DNA of 64,000 bases. Origin: JAUIKM01 sp964445695 (GTDB taxonomy: Bacteria; Bacteroidota; Ignavibacteria; Kapaibacteriales; UBA7675). The first letter of the stretch is position 1, and each line of letters starts with the position of its first letter. Position numbers and translations under genes: made by a program. The notes below the pieces were generated by a model that was given only the letters and a program-made list of their open reading frames with translations, was not told the DNA's origin and made no database searches. The DNA lies in contig CAYULF010000001.1 in NCBI GenBank assembly GCA_964445695.1, positions 248,001 through 312,000 on the forward strand, given 5' to 3'. This document shows positions 50,386 to 58,794 of this stretch, piece after piece.

Positions 50386-51540
50386 TTACTTTCTCGTTTC
50401 CCACGCCCTCAAAAACTCACTCTTCGTCACCTTCTCTGTCAGCTTGATATACTTCTTCATGGTCCGCATGTCCTTGTGACCCGCAATCCGCATCAGCACT
50501 TCCGGTCGTACGCCTTTTTCTAGCGACAAGGTCACAAAGGTCCGACGCCCCGTATGTGTTGTGATCAATTCGTGCTTGGGGACAACTCTCTCAATGCGAG
50601 TCGGCCCGCGATGCTCAACCATCAGCGTCGGTTCGTCGATGCCAGCCAGTTCGCACAACTGCCGGATGAGTTTGTTAGCTTGTTTGTTGCCGGGATCGGG
50701 AAATCCATTTTCCGGACAATGTTCCAAAATCTCGCGCGCTTGTGGCATGAGCGGTAATTTGAGATTGTCGCTGGTTTTGCCAGTGTTGACAATCAGCATG
50801 TAGTCCTTGAGATTGACGGGACGCAGTTTGACGACGTCGCTGTAGCGCAAACCAGTATAACAAAGCAGCAGGAAGATATCGCGAATGCCGGAGAGCCGGT
50901 CATCCGGCGGAATCTCCATCTGGTGAATGGCTTCCAACTCTTCAAGCGACAAAGCAACCTGGACGGAGTCCTCCGAAAACCGTTTGAATTTCTTGAACTC
51001 CGGATTGACCTCTATTCCACGACCTACGCACCAGTTCAGGAAGGATGTGATGGTTTTGATCTTGTTGCAGATCGTATTGGTATTGGTTTTGGCTCCGAAA
51101 CCGAACGCACAGGCTACAAACTTGTCACAGAATACACTGTCCATTGATTTCAGGGAAAGCGTGTGTTTGGTTGTTTCCTGGAACTTCTTCAGGTAGTTCA
51201 CCGTGGTGCGGTAGTTCTCGATCGTGTTTGGACTGCGTTTGTTTTTGGCGCTTTGAGTGAACTATTCGAATTGTTCGAAGAATGAAGCGTTGCGGGATTG
51301 ATTACGCTGCATTTCTTCGCGGATGAGTTGCGTTGTTGGTGTCAGATGTCGTAAACGCATCTCACGATAGATGCGGCGGACGCGGTCTTCGAGTTCATCG
51401 ATACGCAAATTGATTTCGGCGCTGGCTTTCATCGTTTTCTTGACGCGTCGACGATTTTAATCCCAATTGCGGGCCTGGATCTTTTCGCCGGTCGAGAGGC
51501 GCAGATTGATTTTCGACGAACAGACCGGCGTCGGACGCAT
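50386..51540 (-). pseudogene. Tyrosine recombinase (integrase) broken by two in-frame stops
   Basis: The 271-codon open part (50386-51201) holds the catalytic domain: Arg in YTGLRYSD, Lys in NTGKTSD, HTGRR, and a final GHKDMRTMKKYIKL with the nucleophile Tyr. It lacks its N-terminus, but the same frame continues upstream to an ATG at 51540 (AAAGG eight bases before), giving 385 codons, the normal length. That part encodes an arm-binding strand (INLRLSTGEKIQARNWD), a helical segment, and the SAM-like core-binding start (KNKRSPNTIENYRTTV). It is interrupted by TAA at 51457-51459 and TAG at 51262-51264. The island was probably integrated by this enzyme and is now fixed. Confidence 0.85.
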
Positions 51541-52041
51541 CGGCCAAACCTTTCATGCCCGTTTAACGCGATTTTCAGCCCGCTTACATGTGTCAGGTAA
51601 TACGTTGACACTTTTGGTGCCTGAATTTTGCGGGCAGTTGCCTAGACTTGCAGAGTCGCTGCGCAGCATGCAACGTGGCGACCGGGTCCGAATCTCCCTT
51701 GTGCACTTCGTGCAAATATCCCGCAAAAACGGGCAGGGAGAGTTGTGTCCATGGTGGATTTTTCTTGGCGGCGGATGGCGGGGTGGCCCGGGGCTCGGTG
51801 GCCCCTTGATCACGCATGAGTCTGCCCGACACCGAACTTAACACCTGGCTTCCGGCCTTCACCCAAGAGATTTGAGACTGCTGAATGACCTGAGACTTCA
51901 AACTCAATAACAAACAAAAAAGGATTTGGTATTGCCCCGCAACCCGGTCAGCAACAAAAGGAAATGTCGCGTTAACAAGAAAGTGACATGTGGCAGCTTT
52001 AAAGTCAACCGATTGGCTCCTATCGACGATCCAAATCGAGC
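51541..52041. other. Intergenic region next to the dead integrase
   Basis: No gene, tRNA or clear terminator is recognised. This is where an attachment site of the island would be expected, but without the other junction I cannot identify a direct repeat. Short minus-strand frames here lack ribosome sites. Confidence 0.4.
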
Positions 52042-52854
52042 TCAGCGGCCGCGGCCGTTGAGCTCGCAGACGTTGTCGACGTAGTCGGCGCCGTCAATCA
52101 GAAATTCAATGCGGCCCTTGACCAGGTTGGCGGATTGTGGTTCAAATCTGACCTGGAAAGAAGCCGAAAGTCCGCCCTTGAGACGTAATGGAAATTCAGG
52201 TAAACCGGAAGGTGTGAAAATGCCGATCGGAAAGGCCACGATTGCGTCCGAAATCACAATGTCGGTTTCGCCGTGATTCTGGATAAAAGAGCTTTGAACT
52301 TCAATTCCGTCAACCGTGCCGAAATTCAGGTCTTTGATAGATACCTGCGGCGAAATACCGTTAACCACAACCTTGACGGCCTCTTTTTTGTTCACGCGCA
52401 GATTGCCGAGATAATCGCCGAATTCAATCGGGCTGAACAACACGTCAAACGTCTTGATTGAAGCCGGGTGCCCCTTGGGCGCAAGTTCAAAAGGAAGTTC
52501 TGGCAGGGTCGTGAGGTCGATCTTAAACACGTTGGAGTCGATTTCCAGTGTGTGAATCATCACCGGTTCGAGTCCCGTGTTGCGCATCGTCAGGGATGAA
52601 CGCCGCTTGGAATGGCGCTCCGTGAAGTCGAACGATAAAACGGAACGGTCAAATTCTATCTGGTCGGTGTTGTCGTTCAGGTCGTCAAGCGAACGCGTCG
52701 TGCGGTCCGCATCAACATCCATCGGTGATTCGCAGGAAGTTGCCGCCGCAAAGAGCAAAAGCAGCGGCAGAAAGAACCAAACCAAAGACGCCGGCCGTTT
52801 AACATTTGTGTTAACGCCGGCGTCACTGTTGTCAGAGTTTGAACGCCAGACCAT
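52042..52854 (-). CDS. Lipoprotein with ASPM-SPD-2-Hydin-like Ig domains
   Basis: A 270-residue protein with a late hydrophobic stretch and lipobox (LVWFFLPLLLLFAAATSC, Cys about residue 40). Two Ig-like domains of the ASPM-SPD-2-Hydin type follow: IEFDRSVLSFDFTERHSKRRSSLTMRNTGLEPVMIHTLEI...FDVLFSPIEFGDYLGNLRVN and VSIKDLNFGTVDGIEVQSSFIQNHGETDIVISD...FQVRFEPQSANLVKGRIEF. These usually bind surface partners. The annotated ATG lies 23 bases inside the previous gene and has no ribosome site, so translation may depend on the upstream gene. It is the third gene after the ECF sigma factor. Confidence 0.75.
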   Translation of the reverse strand: MVWRSNSDNSDAGVNTNVKRPASLVWFFLPLLLLFAAATSCESPMDVDADRTTRSLDDLNDNTDQIEFDRSVLSFDFTERHSKRRSSLTMRNTGLEPVMIHTLEIDSNVFKIDLTTLPELPFELAPKGHPASIKTFDVLFSPIEFGDYLGNLRVNKKEAVKVVVNGISPQVSIKDLNFGTVDGIEVQSSFIQNHGETDIVISDAIVAFPIGIFTPSGLPEFPLRLKGGLSASFQVRFEPQSANLVKGRIEFLIDGADYVDNVCELNGRGR

Positions 52855-54145
52855 AGGTCAAAGCCAGTTTGCTGGAGAAGTGACTATCGTTTTGGAAGCG
52901 GTACATCATCGTCGAACCCTCTACCCCGCCGATCATCGAGACGCGATCGCCGAGTGCGTATTCCGTACCCAGAAGCATGCGTCCGATCGGTCCCTGCTCG
53001 GTTCCGCCACCGGCTGCGCGCACAAAGAAACGCAGGTCGTTAAGCGATTCCACCGGCGCCGTGCGGTATTGCAGAGCCGCCGCGATCCATCCGCCGATGT
53101 ATTTCTGCTCGTGCAGCAGAATCTCAAGTTCGCTGTTTTCCGTGTAGCTCTGATTGAAGGTCTCCTGACCCGCTTCCACGCCGACAGACCAGTTTTCATC
53201 GATCGGCGCCAGCACGGCCATGCTCAGGTTGTTCAGCACGGGGTCGCTCTTGGCCGGTACGTCGATTTCAGTGAAGTAGTGACCGGAGAATCCGCGCAGC
53301 TGCACTTCGAGGCCCATGTCCGTCGGCTCAAAGAAACTCAGAATGTTCTTGGCGCCCTGCCCCATGCCCGTGACATTGCTGCTGTAGCTGACGTCGCCGA
53401 CCACGATCGAGCGGAAAGCCGCCGGTTCCTTGGGCTGTTTTGCCAGCGCGCGAACAATCAGGTCGCTGATCGAAGCCGTGCCGTGCAGCGGGTCGCTGTC
53501 GAGCGGATGCGTGTGGCTATGTGAGGACTCCTGACCTGCGAACGTCCCCGCACCACCGCCTGCATTGGCGGCAAAGTTGCCCCGACCGTAATTTTGACCG
53601 GTCGATGCATCACCGCTGCGGTCGCCCGAATAGGCATTGCTGATTCTCAGAATTTCGTCCAGTGCCAGAGCGGAAGCCAGATTGAGCGATTCGCCGGCGG
53701 AATGCGCTGCTAGAGCAAATTCCTGACTGATGGTTTGATCTTCAACCGTCGTGCCCATAGCCAGGCCGCCATTGTCCAGATCGGAATTGACCATGAACAG
53801 CGCGGATGTCAGCAGTGTTGCCAGCAGTGCCGAACCCAGCATGGCTGCGGCTTTGGAAGCCGCCAGTTGTTTGATTCCCGCCATCAGACCGACCGAAGCG
53901 CTTGCTGCGGCCGCCGTCTCGGCCAGACCGATCGACTCGATGATACCGGCTTTCAAATGCGCCGGCGGTTCCACCAATCCGTTCTGGATCGAATTGCGCA
54001 GACTCACCTGATGAATCAGTTCGGTCTGCAGCTCCGGGTTATTGGCCATCTCCAGAAACAGCGTGCCGGCGTCGGCCCCGTTCAGTTCACCGTCGAGGAG
54101 CGCCGTCAATTGCTCGGAACTGGAGTATGAATTGAAGTTATCCAT
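52832..54145 (-). CDS. Anti-sigma-factor-like membrane protein with a large C-terminal domain
   Basis: About 437 residues from ATG 54145; a TTG three codons earlier is also possible. Residues 5-60 (SSSEQLTALLDGELNGADAGTLFLEMANNPELQTELIHQVSLRNSI) resemble the N-terminal sigma-binding helices of anti-sigma factors but lack the zinc HxxxCxxC motif. One membrane helix follows at about 95-120 (AMLGSALLATLLTSALFMV). The 310-residue remainder has a His-rich bend (SSHSHTHPLD) and strand-like sequence (FSGHYFTEIDV, WSVGVEAGQE, RVSMIGGVEGSTMMY, KLALTYGLAFKL) ending like an outer-membrane barrel. It follows the ECF sigma gene by 32 bases and is its probable regulator. Confidence 0.72.
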   Translation of the reverse strand: MDNFNSYSSSEQLTALLDGELNGADAGTLFLEMANNPELQTELIHQVSLRNSIQNGLVEPPAHLKAGIIESIGLAETAAAASASVGLMAGIKQLAASKAAAMLGSALLATLLTSALFMVNSDLDNGGLAMGTTVEDQTISQEFALAAHSAGESLNLASALALDEILRISNAYSGDRSGDASTGQNYGRGNFAANAGGGAGTFAGQESSHSHTHPLDSDPLHGTASISDLIVRALAKQPKEPAAFRSIVVGDVSYSSNVTGMGQGAKNILSFFEPTDMGLEVQLRGFSGHYFTEIDVPAKSDPVLNNLSMAVLAPIDENWSVGVEAGQETFNQSYTENSELEILLHEQKYIGGWIAAALQYRTAPVESLNDLRFFVRAAGGGTEQGPIGRMLLGTEYALGDRVSMIGGVEGSTMMYRFQNDSHFSSKLALTYGLAFKL

Positions 54146-54177
54146 GATATTCAATGTATGTCATTGTTCTTTTGAAC

Positions 54178-54741
54178 TCATTTTTGGAGATCCTCGACAT
54201 ATGGCGCAAGGATCGCTCTGATTTTCTGTTTGGCGCGGTAAATGCGCGTGCGGATAACCGGCATCGTCGTGCCGACGACTTCGGCAATTTCATTGTACGA
54301 AAGGCCGACGTGTTCGCGCAGCACAAAAGCCTCGCGGTATTCCTCCTGCAACATCTCCAGGGCCATGTTCACCAGGCGCAGCAGCTCCGTCGACTCGTAG
54401 TTTTCGTCGCGAACGGCAAAGCGAAACTCTTCGAACGTAACGTTCTGATTATCTTTTTTTCGCTTCTCGTTGAGGCACAGATTGCGTGCAATGCGGAACA
54501 GGTAGGACGTGACATTGTGGACGGTGCGCTGTTCGCGGGCGCTGGAATACAGACGGGCAAAGGTTTCCTGGTAGACGTCTTCGGCCTGAAATTCATCGCC
54601 GAGGATGCGCAGGATATAGGTGAAAATTCGACGGGAGTGGCGCGAATACAGCTCTTCAAAGGCCGCCAGGGCCGTGGCGCGTTCGCCGCCAAGTTCGACA
54701 AAGAGCTCGTTGTCCGTCAGTATTTTGAAGTCTTTCTTCAT
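54178..54741 (-). CDS. ECF-type RNA polymerase sigma factor
   Basis: A 187-residue sigma-70 family protein. Region 2 is seen in AAFEELYSRHSRRIFTYILRILGDEFQAEDVYQETFARLYSS and VTSYLFRIARNLCLNEKRKK. Region 4 is LQEEYREAFVLREHVGLSYNEIAEVVGTTMPVIRTRIYRAKQKI with its HTH. There is no region 1 or 3, as usual for ECF factors. The following gene is an anti-sigma-like membrane protein, so this is probably an envelope-signal responsive pair controlling at least the downstream lipoprotein. Confidence 0.92.
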   Translation of the reverse strand: MKKDFKILTDNELFVELGGERATALAAFEELYSRHSRRIFTYILRILGDEFQAEDVYQETFARLYSSAREQRTVHNVTSYLFRIARNLCLNEKRKKDNQNVTFEEFRFAVRDENYESTELLRLVNMALEMLQEEYREAFVLREHVGLSYNEIAEVVGTTMPVIRTRIYRAKQKIRAILAPYVEDLQK

Positions 54742-54851
54742 TCGCCGTCGCCGCTCACCCCGTGTTTTGATTGCCGCCGGACGCCATACACGCCTGCGAC
54801 TTGTGACAGAGACCTTCAGCTCCCGGATTTGTCACATCGCACTTTTCGCGC

Positions 54852-54876
54852 CCCTTTAAATCCGTTTTTGTTTGTC
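54852..54876 (+). repeat. 25-bp intergenic repeat, copy B
   Basis: CCCTTTAAATCCG followed by TTTTTGTTTGTC. It lies in the 159-base gap between the ECF sigma gene and the hybrid kinase. Its repetition in two unrelated intergenic sites suggests a regulatory or structural signal. Confidence 0.5.
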
Positions 54877-54900
54877 GACGGGTGAGCAGCCGTTCGAGTC

Positions 54901-57900
54901 TCAGGAGCTCTGCCCCCAGCTCTGCAGTGCGTTGCGTACGGCCGGCGGGCGAACCGGTTTTGAAATGAAATCGACCATTCCGGCCTCAAAACAGTGCTGT
55001 CGATCTTCTTCGGACGTATTGGCCGTCATTGCAATGATGCGCGGCGCTTCGGACTGATCTTCGATTTGCTCCAGAATTTTCCTGGTCGTCTCCATGCCGT
55101 CCATCCCCGGCATCTGAACATCCATGAAGACGACGTCGACGGAGTGTTCGCCCAGATGTTCCAGCGCCTCAAACCCACTGCACACTGCCGCGGGTTGAAG
55201 ACCGAGTTTTTGCAGCATCGCCACGATAATCTTGCGGTTGACGGCGCTGTCGTCGACCACCAGAACTTTCAGATTCCGGTCCAGCGACTCCTGCGGCGGA
55301 ACCGACGGTGTCTCCACACTTTTTTCGTCGATCAGCAGACGATGAACTTCTTCCTGCAGCCGACGCAGGCGCAGCGGCTTGATGATGATTGCGTCGTAGA
55401 GATCCTGATCCTTGCTGCCGAAGGTCTTGAGCGTATGCCCGTAAATCAGAAGCAGAATTTTAAACCGCCGTTTGTCGCTGCGCAGTTTGCGCAGGACCAT
55501 CAGGAGATTGCTGCGCTCAAAGGCGCAACTGAAGATCATCAGGTCCAGCGGATCGCCGCTTTTGAGGATGGTGTTTAACTGCGCAGCCGAATCAAAGGCG
55601 CGCACGTTAATCCCCATTCGCTTTAACATTTCACTGGTCGTTTTGCGGCTGAACTGATGACAGTCCATCAGAACGGCATTCGCCTTTTCCAGCGGCGGCA
55701 ACGCTTGCTGCTCGGCTGCGCCCACAGCCGCTTTCAGCTCGACGACAAACCAGAAAACGGAGCCGCCGTCGTCATTGGGCCGCATGCCGATTTCGCCTTT
55801 CATCAGTTGCACCAGGCGATTGCAGATCGCCAGCCCCAGCCCCGCACCGCCGAAACGTCGCGTCATCGAGGAATCCACCTGCTGAAAGGCCTTAAACAAA
55901 TCGTGGCGGTCGGCTTCGGGAATGCCGATGCCCGTGTCGTAGACTTCACATGTTAAACGCAGGTTGCCCTCGCCGCAGGGCTCACAGTTCAGATGAATGT
56001 GAACATGTCCTTCCAGCGTGAACTTGACGGCGTTCGAAAGCAGGTTCATCATCAGTTGACGCAGACGCGTCGGATCGCCGATGACCACGTCGGGGAACTT
56101 CTCGCCATGGGTAAACACCAGTTCCAGCTGTTTTTCGAAGGCGGCGGGCGCCAGAACGTTCAGGGCGTCGTCGATCAGCAGAACCAGATCCACCTCGGCC
56201 TGTTCCAGCACGAGTTTGCCCGATTCTATCTTGGAGAAGTCCAGAATATCTTCAATCAGAGCCTGCAAAGACCGACTGCTGGCCTGAACTGTGGAGACGT
56301 ACTCGCGCTGTTCGGGACTCAGCCGCGTTTGCGCCAGCAATTCCGCCGAGCCTATGACGCCGTTCATGGGCGTGCGAATTTCGTGGCTCATCGTGGCAAA
56401 AAACTCCGATTTGACGCGGCTGGCGCGCTCGGCTTCTTCTTTGGCCTGGCGCAACTCCTGCTCCGCCATTTTCTGCTCGGTGATGTCCTGCGCCGTGCCC
56501 TGCATGCGCACGATCTGATTGTCCGCATTTAGCACCGCTTTGCCACGCGCTTCAATGGTGCGAATCGATCCATCGGGACGAATGACGCGGTGCTCCACCT
56601 CATATGCCGAGCCCGTCGCCGCCGCCATGGAGAGCGTCTCCCGCAGCCAGTCGCGGTCTTCCGGGTGAATGAGCTGGTTGTAGCGCTCCGACGTCATTGG
56701 CCCGGAGTCGGAAGCAACGCCGAAAATTTCAAAAAGTGTTTCCGACCAAACAATCCCGGCGGTACCCGCATCAAATGTCCAGGAGCCGATCTGCGCCAGA
56801 CGATGCGCCTCAAGCAGCTGCGACTGGCTGCGCTCCAGATTCTCCTGTGCCCGCCGCGATTCCGTGATATCGCGCACGATGACAAGAAACTCGTGCAGCG
56901 TGGTCATGCGCACGCGCGCCTCGAAAATCAGTTTGCCGTCACCCTTGCCGTCCAGACAGAACTCCATCACCTGGAGTTCGTTGGTTTCGCCCGCCAGAGC
57001 CAGCTTTTGTTCAAATTCGGCCGCGCTCTCAGGCGGCATGATGCTGCTGAGTTTTGTTCCGAAATAACTTGTCGGTTGCAACAATGCCGGCGGTTCAAGT
57101 GACGCGTGGAAGTCGATGACCACGCCCTCGCCGTCAAGATGAAAAATCAGGTCGGGCAGTGCTGCTATAATGGCGCGGCCTTTTGCTTCCGCTTTGCGTA
57201 CACGCTCTTCCGCCTCGCGCTGCCGCGTGATGATTGCGTGAATGCCGATGATCCGACGCGGCAGGCCGTCGGCATGGCGCTCAACCACCCGACCGCGCGT
57301 CAGCAGCCAGGCGTAGTTGTTGTCGGCGCGCCGCAGGCGATACTCCATCGTAATACGGTCGCTGATGCCCGCGCTGGCAAGACGCACCGACTGCATCACG
57401 GCGCCGACGTCTTCGCGGTGCACCATGCGCAGCCATTGATTCACTGAGTCGGGCGCATTGCCCGGCACATATCCAAGATTGTTCAGCCATGTCTGCGAAA
57501 GACTCAGCTGTCCGGTATCGACATTCCAGTCCCACACGCCGTCGCCGCTGCCCTCAAGCGCCATTCGCAGGATGCGCAGCTCGTCGTATGATGTGGCCGC
57601 GCGGCGGGCGGCTTGACCGGCGTTCACCGCCAGCCCGGAGATGCGGACGACTGAGCCGAGCGAGCCCAGCTGCGGCTCGAGGATCAGGTGGATTTCATCG
57701 TTGCCCGAAGGCCCGCTTATCTCGAGCATCGTTTCCACCGTGGCGCGCGTTTCAATGCATGTTTCGCACTCTTCCGCCACTTTGTCCAGCGGCCGACGGC
57801 GCGAGTTGCGGCCCAGTCGTTCCAACGATTGTCCCCGCTGGTTCGCGCTGTTGACGTTGAAACTGCGGTCGAATCCGCGGTCGCCTCTGGCAAGCACCGC

Positions 57901-58527
57901 CTGACCGTACTGGTCTACATCCGCCAGAAAAGTCAGTCGGACGTCCTGCGCTTTCAGGCGCGCCAGCAGACTGTCGGACGCGGCTCTCATTTCGGCCGCC
58001 AGCGACTGTTCCGTCAGATCAGTAATTACGCCGGTTACCACCAGATCGCCGTCGCTGGTACTGACGGTCGCCTCATCGCGCACGTAGATATTCAGGCCGC
58101 CGCGACCGATCAAACGGTATTCCAGGGCAAACTCACCCCGTCCGGCAATGGCGTCGCGAATGGCAACGCGCACGTCGAGTGCGTCCTCGGGATGTATAAA
58201 GTCGTCAATGGAAAAATCGTCGTCAAATTCGCTGGATGATTTGGTGCCGGCCAGCAGTATATCGAGCGCGGAGGAATAGGAAATGAAGATGCGTTTGTCC
58301 TGAATAAGCGCGCGGTAGGTGATACCCTGCGACTCCGTGGCGTTTGCCGTCTCTTCCGCCTGAAAGATGTGCGATTTCCTGCGGCGTTCCAGATAGCGAT
58401 AGGTCGCCTCGACTTCGTGCAGCAGTGCGGCGATGCCGGGGTCGGTAATATCACTGGATGCCAGGTGGCGCCTCACCTGATCGCGCAGAAGTCTGTGCCC
58501 TATTTCAACATTGTTGTAATCGCTCAA
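54901..58527 (-). CDS. Cytosolic hybrid sensor histidine kinase with multiple PAS domains
   Basis: A 1,208-residue protein starting with TTG after a G-rich site; no membrane helix. At least four PAS-type regions precede the kinase core: about 70-190 (FIHPEDALDVR...VTGVITDLTEQ), 315-440 (GDGVWDWNVDTGQLSLSQTW...), 450-560 (ALPDLIFHLDGEG...IVRDITE) and 580-690 (IGSWTFDAGTAGIVWSE...GTAQDITEQ). The H-box SHEIRTPMNGVIG lies at about 715, the N-box LMMNLLSNAVKF and DTGIGIP, FGGAGLGLAIC further on. Two receiver-like domains follow. The first lacks a clear phospho-Asp (LDLMIFSCAFE); the second is complete (VVFMDVQMPGMDG, Asp about 1138; Lys in ISKPVRP). The signal sensed is unknown. Confidence 0.92.
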   Translation of the reverse strand: MSDYNNVEIGHRLLRDQVRRHLASSDITDPGIAALLHEVEATYRYLERRRKSHIFQAEETANATESQGITYRALIQDKRIFISYSSALDILLAGTKSSSEFDDDFSIDDFIHPEDALDVRVAIRDAIAGRGEFALEYRLIGRGGLNIYVRDEATVSTSDGDLVVTGVITDLTEQSLAAEMRAASDSLLARLKAQDVRLTFLADVDQYGQAVLARGDRGFDRSFNVNSANQRGQSLERLGRNSRRRPLDKVAEECETCIETRATVETMLEISGPSGNDEIHLILEPQLGSLGSVVRISGLAVNAGQAARRAATSYDELRILRMALEGSGDGVWDWNVDTGQLSLSQTWLNNLGYVPGNAPDSVNQWLRMVHREDVGAVMQSVRLASAGISDRITMEYRLRRADNNYAWLLTRGRVVERHADGLPRRIIGIHAIITRQREAEERVRKAEAKGRAIIAALPDLIFHLDGEGVVIDFHASLEPPALLQPTSYFGTKLSSIMPPESAAEFEQKLALAGETNELQVMEFCLDGKGDGKLIFEARVRMTTLHEFLVIVRDITESRRAQENLERSQSQLLEAHRLAQIGSWTFDAGTAGIVWSETLFEIFGVASDSGPMTSERYNQLIHPEDRDWLRETLSMAAATGSAYEVEHRVIRPDGSIRTIEARGKAVLNADNQIVRMQGTAQDITEQKMAEQELRQAKEEAERASRVKSEFFATMSHEIRTPMNGVIGSAELLAQTRLSPEQREYVSTVQASSRSLQALIEDILDFSKIESGKLVLEQAEVDLVLLIDDALNVLAPAAFEKQLELVFTHGEKFPDVVIGDPTRLRQLMMNLLSNAVKFTLEGHVHIHLNCEPCGEGNLRLTCEVYDTGIGIPEADRHDLFKAFQQVDSSMTRRFGGAGLGLAICNRLVQLMKGEIGMRPNDDGGSVFWFVVELKAAVGAAEQQALPPLEKANAVLMDCHQFSRKTTSEMLKRMGINVRAFDSAAQLNTILKSGDPLDLMIFSCAFERSNLLMVLRKLRSDKRRFKILLLIYGHTLKTFGSKDQDLYDAIIIKPLRLRRLQEEVHRLLIDEKSVETPSVPPQESLDRNLKVLVVDDSAVNRKIIVAMLQKLGLQPAAVCSGFEALEHLGEHSVDVVFMDVQMPGMDGMETTRKILEQIEDQSEAPRIIAMTANTSEEDRQHCFEAGMVDFISKPVRPPAVRNALQSWGQSS

Positions 58528-58794
58528 ATTGCCCCCCGGGCCCCTGCCCGGCGGTCTGTGTCTGACGAACAGCCGCCGGCGTCAATTTAAGTCCTTTCGC
58601 CTTCTCGGATCGTTGCCGCACTTGCGTGCGGACAGCGAGCAACAGGATCGATTGTCAATGCAATTGTCGACCGTGAGCGAAGTGTATCTGGTGAAGTCTC
58701 GCGGCTTTACTACTTTAGCATGGAAATCACATTGAACGGGTCTTGAGAACCGCGTCTGTCCCCGGCAATTTACAAACATTTCGGAATTGTAAAA

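Noticed and set aside
11092..51540. Alternative genetic code suggested by several in-frame TAA/TAG codons
   Set aside because: The stops affect only one of two tandem copies, a dead integrase and a junction where a start codon follows. All housekeeping genes end normally with TAA, TAG or TGA.
52568..52582. tRNA T-loop-like GGTTCGAGTCCCG
   Set aside because: It lies inside a supported coding gene and no acceptor or anticodon stems pair around it.
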